A program made the position numbers and the translations under genes. From Blasia pusilla (Eukaryota > Marchantiophyta > Marchantiopsida > Blasiales), in the NCBI GenBank assembly GCA_050084515.1, contig CM114272.1, forward strand, positions 27,094,001-27,158,000: DNA of 64,000 nucleotides, written 5' to 3'. Positions 47,001 to 51,639 of the stretch are shown in pieces (the stretch's first letter is position 1; each line of letters opens with the position of its first letter). The notes below the pieces were generated by a model. That model saw only the letters and a program-made list of their open reading frames with translations, had not been told where the DNA came from and ran no database searches.

Positions 47001-48667
47001 ACAAATTAAAGGTACAACAAACAATCAGTAACGTACCAGAGTAGATTTTCTTTCCCATACGAATTCGGTACTCGAAGACGTGAAGAATCTGGCTCAGAAC
47101 ATAGTTGTAATCTGACACAAAATTTGGGGCTTTTCGCAGGATTTCTGCTATGTGCTGGAACAACCGTTTCACCTTCCGCACTAGACTTTGTTTCTGACCT
47201 GGAAAATCAATTCAACGTCTCAGTGGCATCCAGCATCACCCTCTCCAACCCGAGGGACAGATCTACGAGTAAGAAAAGTGAGATCATTCAAACAAGACAC
47301 GAACACAATAGGAGTCAAGACGCATGTCACCTAGCAAAGGATTTGAAGGTCAAGGTCCATCCTTTGCAAGGAGTGTTCACCTGGACGGCTCATATCTTCC
47401 GCTTTGCTAACAAAGCTCCGTAAAGTCTTGGCCAGAACTGATCTGGGTGCTTTCTTCTTGCAAGCCGCAACCTCATTCTCGATGCAAACGCAGAGGGCGT
47501 GCAAAACGCCAGGCCAGGTTGAAGCTGCCACGCATCTCATGTTAGCTCAGTTCGTATGAAATGAATGTTGAATAGCAGCCTTGCGAAATATATTAAGTGA
47601 CCCAATCAAAAAGCCCACAAGACAATTCAACACCTGCAAGCCTCGTAAGACATCAAGCAGAATGACCGCTACTTGGAGGCTACTAATGAACCAACATGAC
47701 CACAGATCAACACTTCTAAGGATGAAGCTGCGTAGCAAAATTGACAGACTGCTCTTCGGTTTCCTCGTTACTTCCATAATTCGTAACTAGCCACGTCAGC
47801 CGCTAGACAAGCAACACTGAGCCATTCGAACTCGCTACAAACGTAGAACCTGAATCATGACCATTCTAACTTCCTGAAACCTCGACCCTCAAAAATCAGC
47901 AAGTGCAGATGACGTTGCGACCTTCGCTCTCAACAGACTCCAAGACTGACCACATAGGCACTTCGCCACGAAAAAACCATCTCATGGTAACTTCAGCCTT
48001 CCAAGAAATTAAGTCGTTCCTGACACATTTCAGCTCGTGGATGAGTTCCAATCTGCATTTCTTCGAGTGGGGCAGATTCTGTCTTATGTCACCAATAGCT
48101 GCGAGAATTCTCTCAGCAAGAACGAAACCCTCACTGGCACATCGATCGACAAATTTAATCCCACTACAGACACCGAATTCGGTCCCGCGACAACGCTAGA
48201 AAGGGCTGAGGAATACACGTCCACTTACAGCGGATACGAGTTTGCTGATCCAGAGAAGCAGTCTCGTCATCGAGCAAGGACCACAAGCTCACATGCGCCG
48301 TAGAATGCAGATAACCGTTGAGTGTCTTCAATCCTTCCTGCGACCCAAGAGAAAATCCCACACGGTCTCAGCAAACGTCGTGCGATCAACACAGCAAAAC
48401 CCCGACTTCTAGCGAACCCTCACACCTCCGGAATTTCCGCACTATCCGATGTGAGCTTGAAGGCGAGCTCCTCCACATCCACAGCTCCGACGACGATCCT
48501 AACTGAAGAGCAAACACCCCAGCAGACCATGAATCCCCTAGAAAACCCTGAATTCGAGCGAACCGAAACACACCACTCACCTCCCGAATTTTCGCCTTGT
48601 CAGACGTAAGCCTGAAGGCGAGCTCCTCCACATCCACGATTGTTACGACGATCATCGCAGGCTGCAT
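77..48667 (-). CDS. ATM: ATM serine/threonine kinase gene, 5' part (53 exons joined, incomplete at left edge)
   Basis: ATM is the nuclear PI3K-like kinase that senses DNA double-strand breaks and starts the damage response. Translating the minus strand and joining exons at GT..AG sites gives a protein that follows plant ATM in order: TAN motif, long HEAT solenoid, then the start of the FAT domain. Recognisable blocks include [16 protein letters not shown] (TAN), [127 protein letters not shown] and EEAWRTGNW. About 2,266 codons are present. Kinase and FATC domains lie outside the window. The gene spans more than 48 kb because introns hold transposons. I start at ATG 48667; a second in-frame ATG is 4 codons downstream. 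One in-frame TGA (21829-21831) leaves function uncertain. Identity rests on remembered plant ATM sequence, not a search. Confidence 0.93.
202..757. other. ATM intron 52, no other recognised feature
   Basis: Only intron sequence is visible between ATM exon 53 and the LTR fragment at 758. No coding region or repeat was recognised. Confidence 0.5.
758..1018 (+). repeat. copia-A LTR, 5' part only
   Basis: This segment matches the first third or so of the copia-A LTR (AATATCTAGTTTAGTCATGC, GGGTAATCTAGAATTAGGG, TTCGAGAAGATCTTAGGGTC, TGTATATATTGTCTCTG). It stops at ACTCCTGAGGCT, beyond which the sequence is unrelated. It lies in the ATM intron between exons 53 and 52. Confidence 0.75.
2160..2453 (-). 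mobile_element. LINE-A 3' fragment, diverged
   Basis: The order of phrases on the plus strand (CACACACCCGTCAAAGAATTT, AGCAATCTGAAACTGGTTCT, then the GATAATGCTACTCATCA region) parallels the reverse complement of the LINE-A C-terminus and 3' UTR, as at 28030-28210. No tail is obvious. This is an old 5'-truncated insert in the ATM intron between exons 51 and 50. Confidence 0.6.
2454..3317. other. Unassigned intron stretch with LTR-like sequence
   Basis: A TATA-like GCTGTATATAACC near 2613, followed by repeated GAGTG/CTGAGTGG phrases up to about 2950, looks like an LTR regulatory region, but no partner copy or terminal repeats were found. The stretch 2960-3317 is not recognised. Confidence 0.3.
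3318..4082 (+). mobile_element. copia-A 3' end: RNase H tail plus 3' LTR
   Basis: The left part (3318-3408) reads [16 protein letters not shown] and MMGIT, the end of copia RNase H. It is followed by the LTR (TTGTTAATATCTAG...) running to ATTTTCTCA at 4082. The LTR includes ATG 4012 with [19 protein letters not shown], equivalent to the gag start in the other copy. The rest of the element is gone on the left. It lies in the ATM intron 2018-4379. Confidence 0.85.
4380..5585 (-). CDS. ATM: ATM exons 47-50: start of the FAT domain
   Basis: Exons 5439-5585 ([20 protein letters not shown]), 4835-4963 (basic linker, [13 protein letters not shown], ending PASWNK), 4648-4695 (16 codons, [16 protein letters not shown]) and 4380-4484 ([16 protein letters not shown]). 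All four start and end in phase 0 with good GT/AG sites. Known ATM proteins begin the FAT domain at the tyrosine/leucine-rich DYL..A..A.YFT.L.YVE segment, which is what exons 49-50 encode. The lysine/arginine/serine-rich stretch in exon 48 is variable in plants; it could be a surface loop or a nuclear-localisation patch, which is inference. Confidence 0.89.
5674..6086 (+). repeat. copia-C 5' LTR
   Basis: The 413-bp LTR runs from TGTAAGAATGTC to CCAACA, nearly the TG..CA form, with TSD CGCAA immediately before it. It matches 13069-13472 over its whole length with scattered differences and small indels. Confidence 0.93.
6087..6100 (+). promoter_or_regulatory. copia-C primer-binding site
   Basis: TGGTATCAGAGCCC directly follows the 5' LTR. 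This is the standard plant copia primer-binding sequence complementary to the 3' end of initiator methionine tRNA. Confidence 0.9.
6594..8650 (+). pseudogene. copia-C gag, protease and integrase (interrupted)
   Basis: Reading starts at MPRYVDV (6594). The gag capsid region ([18 protein letters not shown]) reads to a TAG at 6888-6890 where tryptophan is expected, then continues in the same frame from 6891. A CCHC zinc knuckle [14 protein letters not shown] lies near 7400. The aspartic-protease motif is [11 protein letters not shown]. The pre-integrase motif is [13 protein letters not shown]. Integrase shows [15 protein letters not shown] and [10 protein letters not shown], giving D, D and E, although the usual LRSDNGGEY is altered. 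The frame breaks near 8620 and resumes at 8651. Confidence 0.9.
8651..10484 (+). pseudogene. copia-C reverse transcriptase and 5' half of RNase H (frameshifted)
   Basis: The pol reading passes through [10 protein letters not shown], a variable linker, then RT. A frameshift near 9410 separates the lead-in from [30 protein letters not shown] and [12 protein letters not shown] are intact. A second shift precedes [11 protein letters not shown], the RT catalytic box. RNase H begins [19 protein letters not shown] and reads to STEAEYA, where it is cut by an LTR-B insertion at 10485. The remainder is at 12741-13037. Confidence 0.9.
10506..11188 (+). repeat. copia-A 5' LTR, containing the gag start codon
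   Basis: The right end is set by comparison with the 3' copies at 4082 and 12123, which both stop at TTCTCA. The LTR therefore includes ATG 11118 and the first 23-24 codons of gag ([12 protein letters not shown]...). A TATA-like ATGTATATAATG lies near 10730. The sequence just after the LTR (GGTTATGGGCCCACC) is not the usual initiator-Met primer site. Confidence 0.7.
11118..11660 (+). pseudogene. copia-A gag fragment
   Basis: The reading [19 protein letters not shown] leads into [20 protein letters not shown], then shifts frame near 11385 to [31 protein letters not shown] and [20 protein letters not shown]. This is the copia gag capsid-like (UBN2) region: K.L.G.NY..W, then W..L, and the M..L.A.L. 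helical half. It is truncated before any zinc knuckle. Confidence 0.8.
11860..12063 (+). pseudogene. copia-A RNase H C-terminal remnant
   Basis: Reading gives [20 protein letters not shown], then [20 protein letters not shown] and [10 protein letters not shown] before the stop. This is the conserved end of copia RNase H. A purine-rich AAGAGGGAGAG, the polypurine tract, follows directly before the short 3' LTR. A second, short occurrence of the LTR-end motif CTGCTGGTCAATCA lies upstream at about 11801-11822, showing further rearrangement in the deleted interior. Confidence 0.85.
12741..13037 (+). pseudogene. copia-C RNase H, 3' half after the nested insertion
   Basis: This continues the reading broken at 10484: [12 protein letters not shown], then (in a shifted frame) [50 protein letters not shown] and a stop at 13037. 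These are the standard C-terminal copia RNase H motifs (CDNQSAI, K.KHIDI.HHFVR, ..AD..TK.L). The purine tract and 3' LTR follow. Confidence 0.88.
13069..13472 (+). repeat. copia-C 3' LTR
   Basis: This LTR starts TGTAAGAATGTC directly after the purine tract AAGTGGGAG and ends CCAACA, followed by TSD CGCAA (13473-13477). Confidence 0.93.
13660..13831 (+). repeat. Diverged LTR-B-like fragment
   Basis: Phrases such as AAGAAGCCTACCAGAGC and CAGCCCCTGCACCTT match the central part of LTR-B with many changes. It ends at a LINE 3' tail. This is probably an old member or relative of LTR-B, with weak boundaries. Confidence 0.45.
13832..13869 (+). mobile_element. LINE-A 3'-end scrap with (ATTC)n tail
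   Basis: GGGTCCCCGAGGACAATAAA followed by TTCATTCATTC is the 3' end shared by the LINE-A copies in this window. Only the terminal hairpin and tail are present. Confidence 0.7.
13934..14560 (-). mobile_element. Solo LTR-B, reverse orientation, TSD TATGG
   Basis: This 627-bp segment is the reverse complement of LTR-B (TGTTGAAATTGC ... TTCTTTTA) and is flanked by TATGG at 13929-13933 and 14561-14565. It is the full-length reference for the split copy at 10485-12735. It has no internal domain. It lies in the ATM intron 5586-14793, in the ATM sense direction. Confidence 0.92.
14794..15774 (-). CDS. ATM: ATM exons 44-46: end of solenoid
   Basis: Exons 15705-15774 ([15 protein letters not shown]), 15430-15547 ([19 protein letters not shown]) and 14794-14917 ([20 protein letters not shown]). 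Phases join: exon 43 ends in phase 0, 44 ends with one base, 45 ends with two bases and 46 ends in phase 0. The blocks line up with plant ATM just before the FAT domain. Exon 46 is separated from exon 47 (5439-5585) by a 9.2-kb intron occupied by the nested copia insertions. Confidence 0.87.
14918..15429. other. ATM intron 45
   Basis: This is short-range intron sequence between exons at 14794-14917 and 15430-15547. No repeat or other gene was recognised. Confidence 0.5.
16966..17212 (+). repeat. Two-unit tandem repeat, about 118-126 bp period
   Basis: Both units contain CAACTGTAAAGAATATTCTG, then GGTGCCTTGGCAGTTxTGTC, CAGGAGCACTCTAATATA and GACTAGGTTACCCAAC. Unit 1 is about 16966-17082 and unit 2 about 17094-17212, with a few substitutions and small indels. 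Confidence 0.85.
17233..17880 (+). repeat. AT-rich diverged direct repeat, about 290-bp period
   Basis: AATCTTAAAAGAGTAATAA occurs at about 17233 and 17531. Each is followed by TCTAAATAATTTCA-type and CCGTAAA phrases, and CATTCAAATTCTTT occurs near 17421 and again near 17825. At least two decayed tandem units are present. Confidence 0.6.
18205..23190 (-). CDS. ATM: ATM exons 28-43: C-terminal half of the solenoid
   Basis: Exons in order: 23144-23190, 22963-23026, 22661-22735, 22174-22317, 21812-22044, 21570-21656, 21326-21422, 20874-21001, 20628-20649 (microexon, tentative), 20252-20368, 19960-20151, 19700-19798, 19361-19407, 19024-19219, 18405-18632, 18205-18276. Motifs include [162 protein letters not shown]. 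Exon 32 (21812-22044) keeps phase with exon 33 only if it reads through TGA at 21829-21831. If instead it ends at 21840 the phase is wrong. All other junctions agree. Confidence 0.84.
20628..20649 (-). CDS. ATM: Candidate 22-nt ATM microexon
   Basis: Exon 35 (20874-21001) ends with two bases of a codon while the next clear exon (20252-20368) starts in phase 0, so direct joining breaks the frame. A 22-nt segment here has an AG acceptor (GCTGTAG) and a GT donor (GTCAGT) and encodes RLNVIGLL with its neighbours. It restores the phase and gives [25 protein letters not shown]-type spacing like other plant ATM proteins. The donor is not a strong consensus site, so the call is tentative. Confidence 0.45.
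23540..23839 (+). repeat. Diverged LTR-B-like fragment next to a LINE
   Basis: CCCGCCAGAGCCTCCTCATTCACTCCTGC and later phrases resemble the LTR-B middle (CCAGAGCACTCTCATTC...). It abuts LINE RT sequence beginning near 23840. The boundaries are uncertain. Confidence 0.4.
23840..25610 (+). mobile_element. LINE-A copy, decayed, plus strand, interrupted by a tiny LINE tail
   Basis: [20 protein letters not shown] at about 23850 matches RT of the larger LINE-A copy. The RT reading continues to [12 protein letters not shown] near 24235, is interrupted by a LINE 3' tail (24238-24310), and resumes with a region equal to [18 protein letters not shown] near 24312-24370. The C-terminal part (LNRIPARAF..., [20 protein letters not shown]) runs to about 25600. 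Stops and frameshifts are frequent. It lies in the ATM intron 23191-25721, antisense to ATM. Confidence 0.75.
24238..24310 (+). mobile_element. Very short LINE-A 3' insertion inside another LIN​E-A copy
   Basis: The segment TTTGCAAAACTAAGTCCCAT ... GGGGTCCCCGTGGAC ... ATTCATTCATTC is the LINE-A 3' terminus and sits in the RT coding part of the surrounding copy. Flanks are similar (CATCTCTTCACT / ATTCTCACCTAT), suggesting a short, now mutated, target duplication. Confidence 0.7.
25722..26480 (-). CDS. ATM: ATM exons 25-27: solenoid segment after the 9.5-kb transposon-filled intron
   Basis: Exons 26355-26480, 26026-26153 and 25722-25875. They encode blocks aligning with plant [40 protein letters not shown], and [18 protein letters not shown]. 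Exon 25 begins in phase 0 and joins directly to exon 24 (35941-36117), so the intervening 26481-35940 can be removed as one intron. I cannot exclude a small extra exon hidden among its LINE copies. Exon 27 ends QVENN and continues in frame into exon 28 (VAFMICSRI), matching plant ATM spacing exactly. Confidence 0.85.
26586..26860 (-). mobile_element. LINE-A 5'-truncated copy
   Basis: It begins (plus strand) with CGAATGAATGAATAGATTTA and TTGTCCACGGGGACC, the reverse complement of the LINE-A tail and hairpin, and continues through the 3' UTR and the last coding part (GAATTTAGCAATCTGAATCT). It loses similarity near 26860. Confidence 0.8.
27052..27720 (+). pseudogene. copia RNase H remnant of another family
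   Basis: Plus-strand reading gives [70 protein letters not shown] and DLYCHN, which are ordered copia RNase H motifs (HW.A..R.L.YLKGT, RRSTSG, SRKQ..VA.STTEAEY.AL, LYCDN). It is full of frameshifts and has no flanking LTRs. It lies in the ATM intron 26481-35940. Confidence 0.8.
27812..27896 (-). mobile_element. LINE-A 3'-tail scrap
   Basis: It consists of only the LINE-A tail, hairpin (GTCCACGGGGACCCC) and about 50 bp of 3' UTR, and directly abuts the tail of the next LINE-A copy at 27897. Two tails are stacked head to tail. Confidence 0.8.
28007..29308 (-). pseudogene. LINE-A RT end and C-terminal region, downstream tandem unit
   Basis: This repeats the upstream unit with about one change every 15-25 bp: [69 protein letters not shown]. 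It is open in two long frames and retains YADD, but RT upstream of the catalytic box is absent. It continues into the LINE-A 3' UTR and tail at 27897. Confidence 0.85.
29319..30349 (-). pseudogene. LINE-A C-terminal region, upstream tandem unit
   Basis: Readings [32 protein letters not shown], then [21 protein letters not shown] and [20 protein letters not shown]. The last is a C-x2-C...H...C zinc-knuckle-like region that closes LINE ORF2 proteins. A small frame break lies near 30000. Confidence 0.82.
30419..31876 (-). pseudogene. LINE-A reverse transcriptase ORF lacking the catalytic ADD
   Basis: An open frame of 485 codons holds a linker with [16 protein letters not shown] motifs [51 protein letters not shown] and [16 protein letters not shown]. 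The catalytic box that should read [13 protein letters not shown] reads [10 protein letters not shown] at about 30541-30560: nine bases coding for A-D-D are missing in frame. The tandem unit at 29244-29258 still has YADD. The protein would be catalytically dead even though the frame is open. Confidence 0.88.
31880..32530 (-). pseudogene. LINE-A APE-type endonuclease domain (partial, frameshifted)
   Basis: Motifs read [29 protein letters not shown], then [20 protein letters not shown] and [12 protein letters not shown]. The GDFN and SDH motifs are the catalytic signatures of APE-like LINE endonucleases, which nick target DNA for target-primed reverse transcription. The N-terminal catalytic Asn/Glu motifs were not found, so the copy appears 5'-truncated. 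Frame changes occur near 32010 and 32280. Confidence 0.8.
32531..33280. other. Unassigned part of ATM intron 24
   Basis: This is intron sequence between two LINE copies. No motif was recognised on either strand. Confidence 0.4.
33281..34600 (-). mobile_element. LINE-A copy, heavily diverged
   Basis: It starts with AATGAATGAATGAAG (tail, plus-strand view). The minus strand later reads [20 protein letters not shown] and [21 protein letters not shown], matching [20 protein letters not shown] and [21 protein letters not shown] of the longer copy. It is older than the copies at 28-32 kb. A 23-bp inverted repeat at 34309-34366 lies inside it. Confidence 0.7.
34309..34366. repeat. Inverted repeat, 23-bp arms
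   Basis: Arm 34309-34331 (CTCTCACATTTGTACTCTCC...) and arm 34344-34366 are reverse complements with one mismatch, separated by 12 nt. The arms could form a stable hairpin in RNA or DNA. Confidence 0.9.
34665..35065 (-). mobile_element. LINE-A 5'-truncated copy
   Basis: The tail AGTGAATGAATGAATG and TTGTCCACGGGG hairpin begin the plus-strand view. They are followed by a 3' UTR and C-terminal part with the usual order (CACAATCCTCTGTACGGATTT, then AATTGCACTTGTAGAGAAAA). Confidence 0.7.
35096..35150 (-). mobile_element. LINE-A 3'-tail scrap
   Basis: AATGAATAGGTGAATCGACC and ACGGGGACCTCAGGGGGCGATGG are a mutated form of the LINE-A tail and hairpin. Nothing further of the element is recognisable. 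Confidence 0.55.
35151..35940. other. 3' side of ATM intron 24 near exon 24 donor
   Basis: No element was recognised. Exon 24 ends at 35941 with donor GTAAAAAG on the minus strand. Confidence 0.4.
35941..41501 (-). CDS. ATM: ATM exons 10-24: central HEAT-repeat solenoid
   Basis: Exons in transcript order: 41403-41501, 41185-41241, 40945-41026, 40573-40656, 40346-40387, 40123-40193, 39941-39989, 39548-39646, 39356-39448, 38691-38867, 38223-38330, 37721-37923, 36675-37362, 36240-36311, 35941-36117. Phases agree at every junction. The intron after 41185 has a GC donor instead of GT. Exon 36675-37362 is the largest at 688 bp; most others are 40-200 bp. Matches to plant ATM include [84 protein letters not shown] and [17 protein letters not shown]. 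The last motif is followed by a helical stretch ([12 protein letters not shown]) typical of HEAT repeats. A small LINE fragment lies in the intron between 38331 and 38690. Confidence 0.85.
38400..38660 (-). mobile_element. LINE-A fragment, diverged
   Basis: In plus-strand view, GAACTCTCAACTGATGTCAT, AACTGTTGTTCATTGTCAAG, TCTACACTCTGTTGCTCCC and TTTTCCTGTCTCCAGCTCCA follow the order seen at 28140-28280 of the long LINE-A copy. It lies between ATM exons 19 and 20. Confidence 0.55.
39245..39277. repeat. Near-perfect palindrome, 15-bp arms, 3-nt loop
   Basis: TCCTTATTTATCTAT, loop TTC, ATAGATAAATAAGGA. It lies in the ATM intron between exons 19 and 18. No target duplication was recognised around it. 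Confidence 0.95.
41700..43398 (+). mobile_element. LINE-A copy, plus strand, with internal deletion
   Basis: It begins near 41700. [20 protein letters not shown] is followed by a deletion of the [12 protein letters not shown] region, since the reading jumps to [28 protein letters not shown] is present at about 42100. The C-terminus reads [20 protein letters not shown] and [19 protein letters not shown], where the first cysteine pair of the knuckle is damaged. It lies in the ATM intron 41502-44863, antisense to ATM. Its 3' UTR is cut at about 43398 by another insertion and resumes near 44031. Confidence 0.82.
43399..44030 (+). mobile_element. Probable solo LTR or other insertion inside the LINE-A 3' UTR
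   Basis: The LINE 3' UTR breaks at GTAAGTCCCATG. The insert begins TGTTGAAAAAGC, an LTR-like TGTTGA start, and has TATA-like ACTATATATGCATGG near 43662. LINE sequence (CTATGGCCCTGTGAGGTCCC) returns near 44042. Exact right end and target duplication are unclear, so the class is a guess. Confidence 0.4.
44031..44095 (+). mobile_element. LINE-A 3' tail, distal part
   Basis: ATGGCCCTGTGAGGTCCCCA, TGGACAATTCATCG and ATTCATTCATTCATTC form the end of the LINE-A copy that starts at 41700. Confidence 0.75.
44096..44863. other. ATM intron 9, part near exon 9
   Basis: No convincing exon or element was found. A minus-strand stretch reading [12 protein letters not shown] near 44560 loosely resembled ATM, but the true matching exon is at 41185-41241. 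Confidence 0.4.
44864..48667 (-). CDS. ATM: ATM exons 1-9: TAN motif and N-terminal solenoid
   Basis: Exons on the minus strand in transcript order: 48581-48667, 48229-48337, 47381-47524, 47037-47198, 46670-46865, 46155-46311, 45936-46066, 45418-45505, 44864-44970. All use GT donors and AG acceptors and the phases join without a break. The TAN motif ([10 protein letters not shown] + EGLKTL) is split by intron 1 and is the region that in Tel1/ATM proteins is needed for localisation and telomere/damage function. Later blocks match plant ATM N-terminus: [87 protein letters not shown]. Introns here are short compared with the rest of the gene. Exact boundaries are my reading and could move by a few bases. 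Confidence 0.87.
48425..48512 (-). repeat. Tandem copy of ATM exon 1 inside intron 1
   Basis: About 150 bp downstream of exon 1 the minus strand repeats its coding end. Exon 1 reads [19 protein letters not shown] and this copy reads [19 protein letters not shown], followed again by GAG and a GT donor. Similarity continues past the donor (GGTTCGCT...GGGTTTT in both). A pyrimidine-rich AG (TTTGCTCTTCAG) precedes the copy, so it could be spliced as an exon. Exon 1 joins in phase directly to exon 2 (48229-48337) without it. I treat it as a duplicated, probably non-coding, exon. Confidence 0.75.
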
Positions 48668-49150
48668 CCGATCCACGGAGTTTTGGAAGTCCGGGGCTGC
48701 ATAACTCACCGACACACGCAAGGAATTCGCATTCCAATCCGACCAGCCCGGCGATACTCACATCAGACTAATACAAGCCCCGTCTTTCAATTATTCTCCG
48801 GTATCAGCTAAACCGGAGTTCTCGGAGATAAGGAGGATGCCCAAAAGGGACTACTACCGCTTGAGGTTCGATCGTTCGATCATTATTTCATTCCAATTAG
48901 AAGCGCCTCAGTAACAGACCAAGCAATCGCACTGTAGCGCAGCATGCAGCATCCATCCATACCCTGCACCTGAGCGGCGGCAATTCCCTTCACTCTTCGC
49001 GGATTCGCTGTAGGAAGAACCTCCGATTGCTAATTTTTCTGTGTCGGAGCTCAATCGTCCCGGGAACACTCACAGCGCGCGAATACACGGCGCTTTTCTG
49101 ACGGGTTTTCGTCACTTTTCATACACGGCCCAAACATCCGACGCTCGTAA
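48668..49150 (-). promoter_or_regulatory. ATM 5' leader and probable promoter region
   Basis: This is the stretch directly upstream of ATM. It is less AT-rich than the rest of the window and no TATA box stands out. A short upstream ORF of 8 codons (MRIPCVCR) lies at 48706-48732 on the minus strand and stops before the ATM ATG; it would be translated only if transcription starts upstream of it. No other feature is visible to 49150. Confidence 0.35.
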
Positions 49151-49599
49151 GGATGCACATCCGCAGAGGGTCTAACGCGAGGGAAGGGGCTTTCTTTGGC
49201 GGAGCAACGGAGTCTCGGACAGAAGAGTTCGGCGCACCACTTCCAGAACGAAACGAAAGTGGACGCTTATCGGTGGTTTTGAGTGGTGGGACCGGGGCGT
49301 GTGGAGGCTCCCACGAACCAAAAGTGTGTGGAAATTTATATTATTATGGAAGATTATGTTTGTTCATCTGCAAACACTTTTATATGTGAAATACCGCAAC
49401 AAGAAAACACTAGTAAGGCATTCATGCGACGCATCATGAAGATAAAAGAGAGTTTGAGGAGGCTTGCTTATGAGGGACTAATAATGAGTGATACCACCCA
49501 AAATTTGTATGTTGTCTAGAGTATGTGAAACATTTTCTTGTTGCCACATGTCAAATATAGAGGTGTTTGCAAATCAAGAATTTATTTCATCCGAGTATG
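49151..49599. other. Unassigned spacer between ATM promoter region and Helitron
   Basis: The sequence changes from mixed composition to AT-rich near 49330. I see no convincing coding region. The Helitron 3' terminus (CTRR preceded by a hairpin on the minus strand) should be in or near this stretch but I could not identify it by eye. Confidence 0.3.
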
Positions 49600-51240
49600 T
49601 TTATGCATTACATTTCGTGTATAGTCACTTCTTTATTTGAATGTTCATCATTTCAAATGGTAACGTGGATGGAATTTCTCATCTCTACTCTATATAATGC
49701 TACATACAATTGACCATGAGAAAATACAAGAGTAGGCAAGTAAATGCCAACCTTTTTGCAAGGTTTGACCTTGAGACTTATTAAGAGTCATAGGAAAAGT
49801 TCGACAAATACGGAATTGAAACCTACGTAAATCAAAGAGCAAACCAGAATCCGATGCAATGAATGGTATACGTGGAATAAAGACTCCATCTCCAATATTC
49901 TTCCCTGTGATAATTTCAACATCTATGCAATATTGCATTAATCCACAAGTCGTCAATCTTGACCCGTTTGCTTGTCCATGTGATCCATTCATGTTCCGTA
50001 AGAGCATGATTGGTGCACCAATCTTCAAACACAAACGATCAGTAGCAAGTCCGAAAGGCAAGCATGTGTTCAAAAATTCAGTTGGATAGATATGACTCAT
50101 CCCCTCATTCGGAATAGAGTCGACACCGAAGTAAATATGCTCATGTACAGAATATGAAATGAATTGGTGAGATCTAAAATATAACTATCCACCTTTGTTC
50201 CCAAAAATAAAGCTCCGATACGAAATAAAAACTGTATATATGTTAGAAGGATTAGCTCTCCAAGAAATCAAGACACATTTGCATTAATGTCGTCCACATC
50301 TATATTTCGTGGAGTCAAAATTGTCATATCTCTCAAGAAATCAATGTCATAAAATCGGCTAGGAAAATTGCCATAGATCAAATCAATAAGATCACATATC
50401 TTATTAGTTTAAGTAACAATTTCCAATAGTAATCGACTAAAGTTTTCTCCCAGATGAGGGTGCAAAGGTGCACGGCCCTCTGCCACTTTCAATAACCAAT
50501 TAGCAAATCCTTGTTGTTCACTACCCAAATGATCTTCCAACCTTTGAACTAGCATATTTGTTGTCCGGACATGTCCCATTAGTGAATTAGCATGGGACAT
50601 GTCCAGAAAGTCCAATAGTCTCTTTCCTTGATCTTCTAAATAATAATGGACTTCCAACAATGCCATATTAACGATGGCTTTATCAGCAGGAAGATTACAA
50701 ATTCTTGTTTTCTACGATGGAAGAGTTCTAAAAAATGTTCAAATCATGGTTAGTATGTTGAATGCTTAACAAAAGATACTATTAGGAAGAAACAAAATAA
50801 TGTAGTAAGCGTTAATATTGAATTCTTACCTCACGTCATTCATATAAGAGATCTTCTACCAATGGAGCCAAAAATTGACTCCATAGTGTAGTAGATTAAG
50901 CATGTGTGTTGTATGCTAGAATAATTGCAAATAGACGATGAAGTGAAGAACTTGTACGTATCGTAGAAGCTTCTTCAAAGCAAAAGAACACTTCCCTATC
51001 ATCCTCAAGAAGTCCCAATTGGATAGGAGCCTCCTTGGATGTTGGATATAATATCCTTTAAATAGTTCTCAAGCATTCGTATATAGTTGCTCCTCGAACA
51101 TGATGCATGAGTAATCTCAACCAATGACGTTCTCCTTCACCTATAAAGAAGTAAAATATTTTAGCTCATACCAATATAAATACATTGCTTTAGAGGATGG
51201 TAAATAAGAACATATATATAAAAAGAACTTTTTTTAGTAT
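49600..51240 (-). pseudogene. Helitron PIF1-type helicase remnants
   Basis: Before the helicase: GERHWLRLLMHHVRGATIYE, YPTSKEAPIQLGLLEDDREV. After a gap: QQGFANWLLKVAEGRAPLHP, ILTPRNIDVDDINANV, FLNTCLPFGLATDRLCLKIG, PIMLLRNMN, RRFQFRICRTFPMTLNKSQG and, in another frame, VGIYLPTLVFSHGQLYVAL. These are the final motifs of PIF1-like helicases in plant Helitrons. The P-loop and Walker B segments expected around 50670-50900 are missing. Confidence 0.85.
50567..50604. repeat. Perfect inverted repeat, 13-bp arms
   Basis: GGACATGTCCCAT, 12-nt loop, ATGGGACATGTCC. It lies within the decayed helicase region of the Helitron. Confidence 0.95.
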
Positions 51241-51639
51241 TTACCTGGATGAGTAAGGTATAAGCGGCCAAAGGGATGACCACGACCATTTATATTTTGT
51301 ACCCTACGAATCCATGTCTTAATACTCCAGCGATAATATATTGGAAAATCTATATATAGATATTATCGGGCACTCGAGTCAATTAGGTTGGTTGCAAACC
51401 ATTTGGTCAAATTTGCTCAATTTTTAGTTGCAAAATATCTTGAGGAGCGTCAACATCATTGAAGTACACTAATTGTTGCTCCCGAAGATGAATAGCTAAT
51501 CGCACAATCCTCAGAAGTTCAATATGTAGACTAAACTTGACGAGATGCCAACATGCTTAAGAAGAAGATATATAGCTGGAAAAATAACAATTCCAAGTAT
51601 GAGAGTATGGAGAATGAAATGAAGTTCATAAATAGAATA

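Noticed and set aside
46677-47423. Plus-strand ORFs over ATM exons 3-5
   Set aside because: They mirror coding exons whose minus-strand translation matches plant ATM. Composition alone keeps them open.
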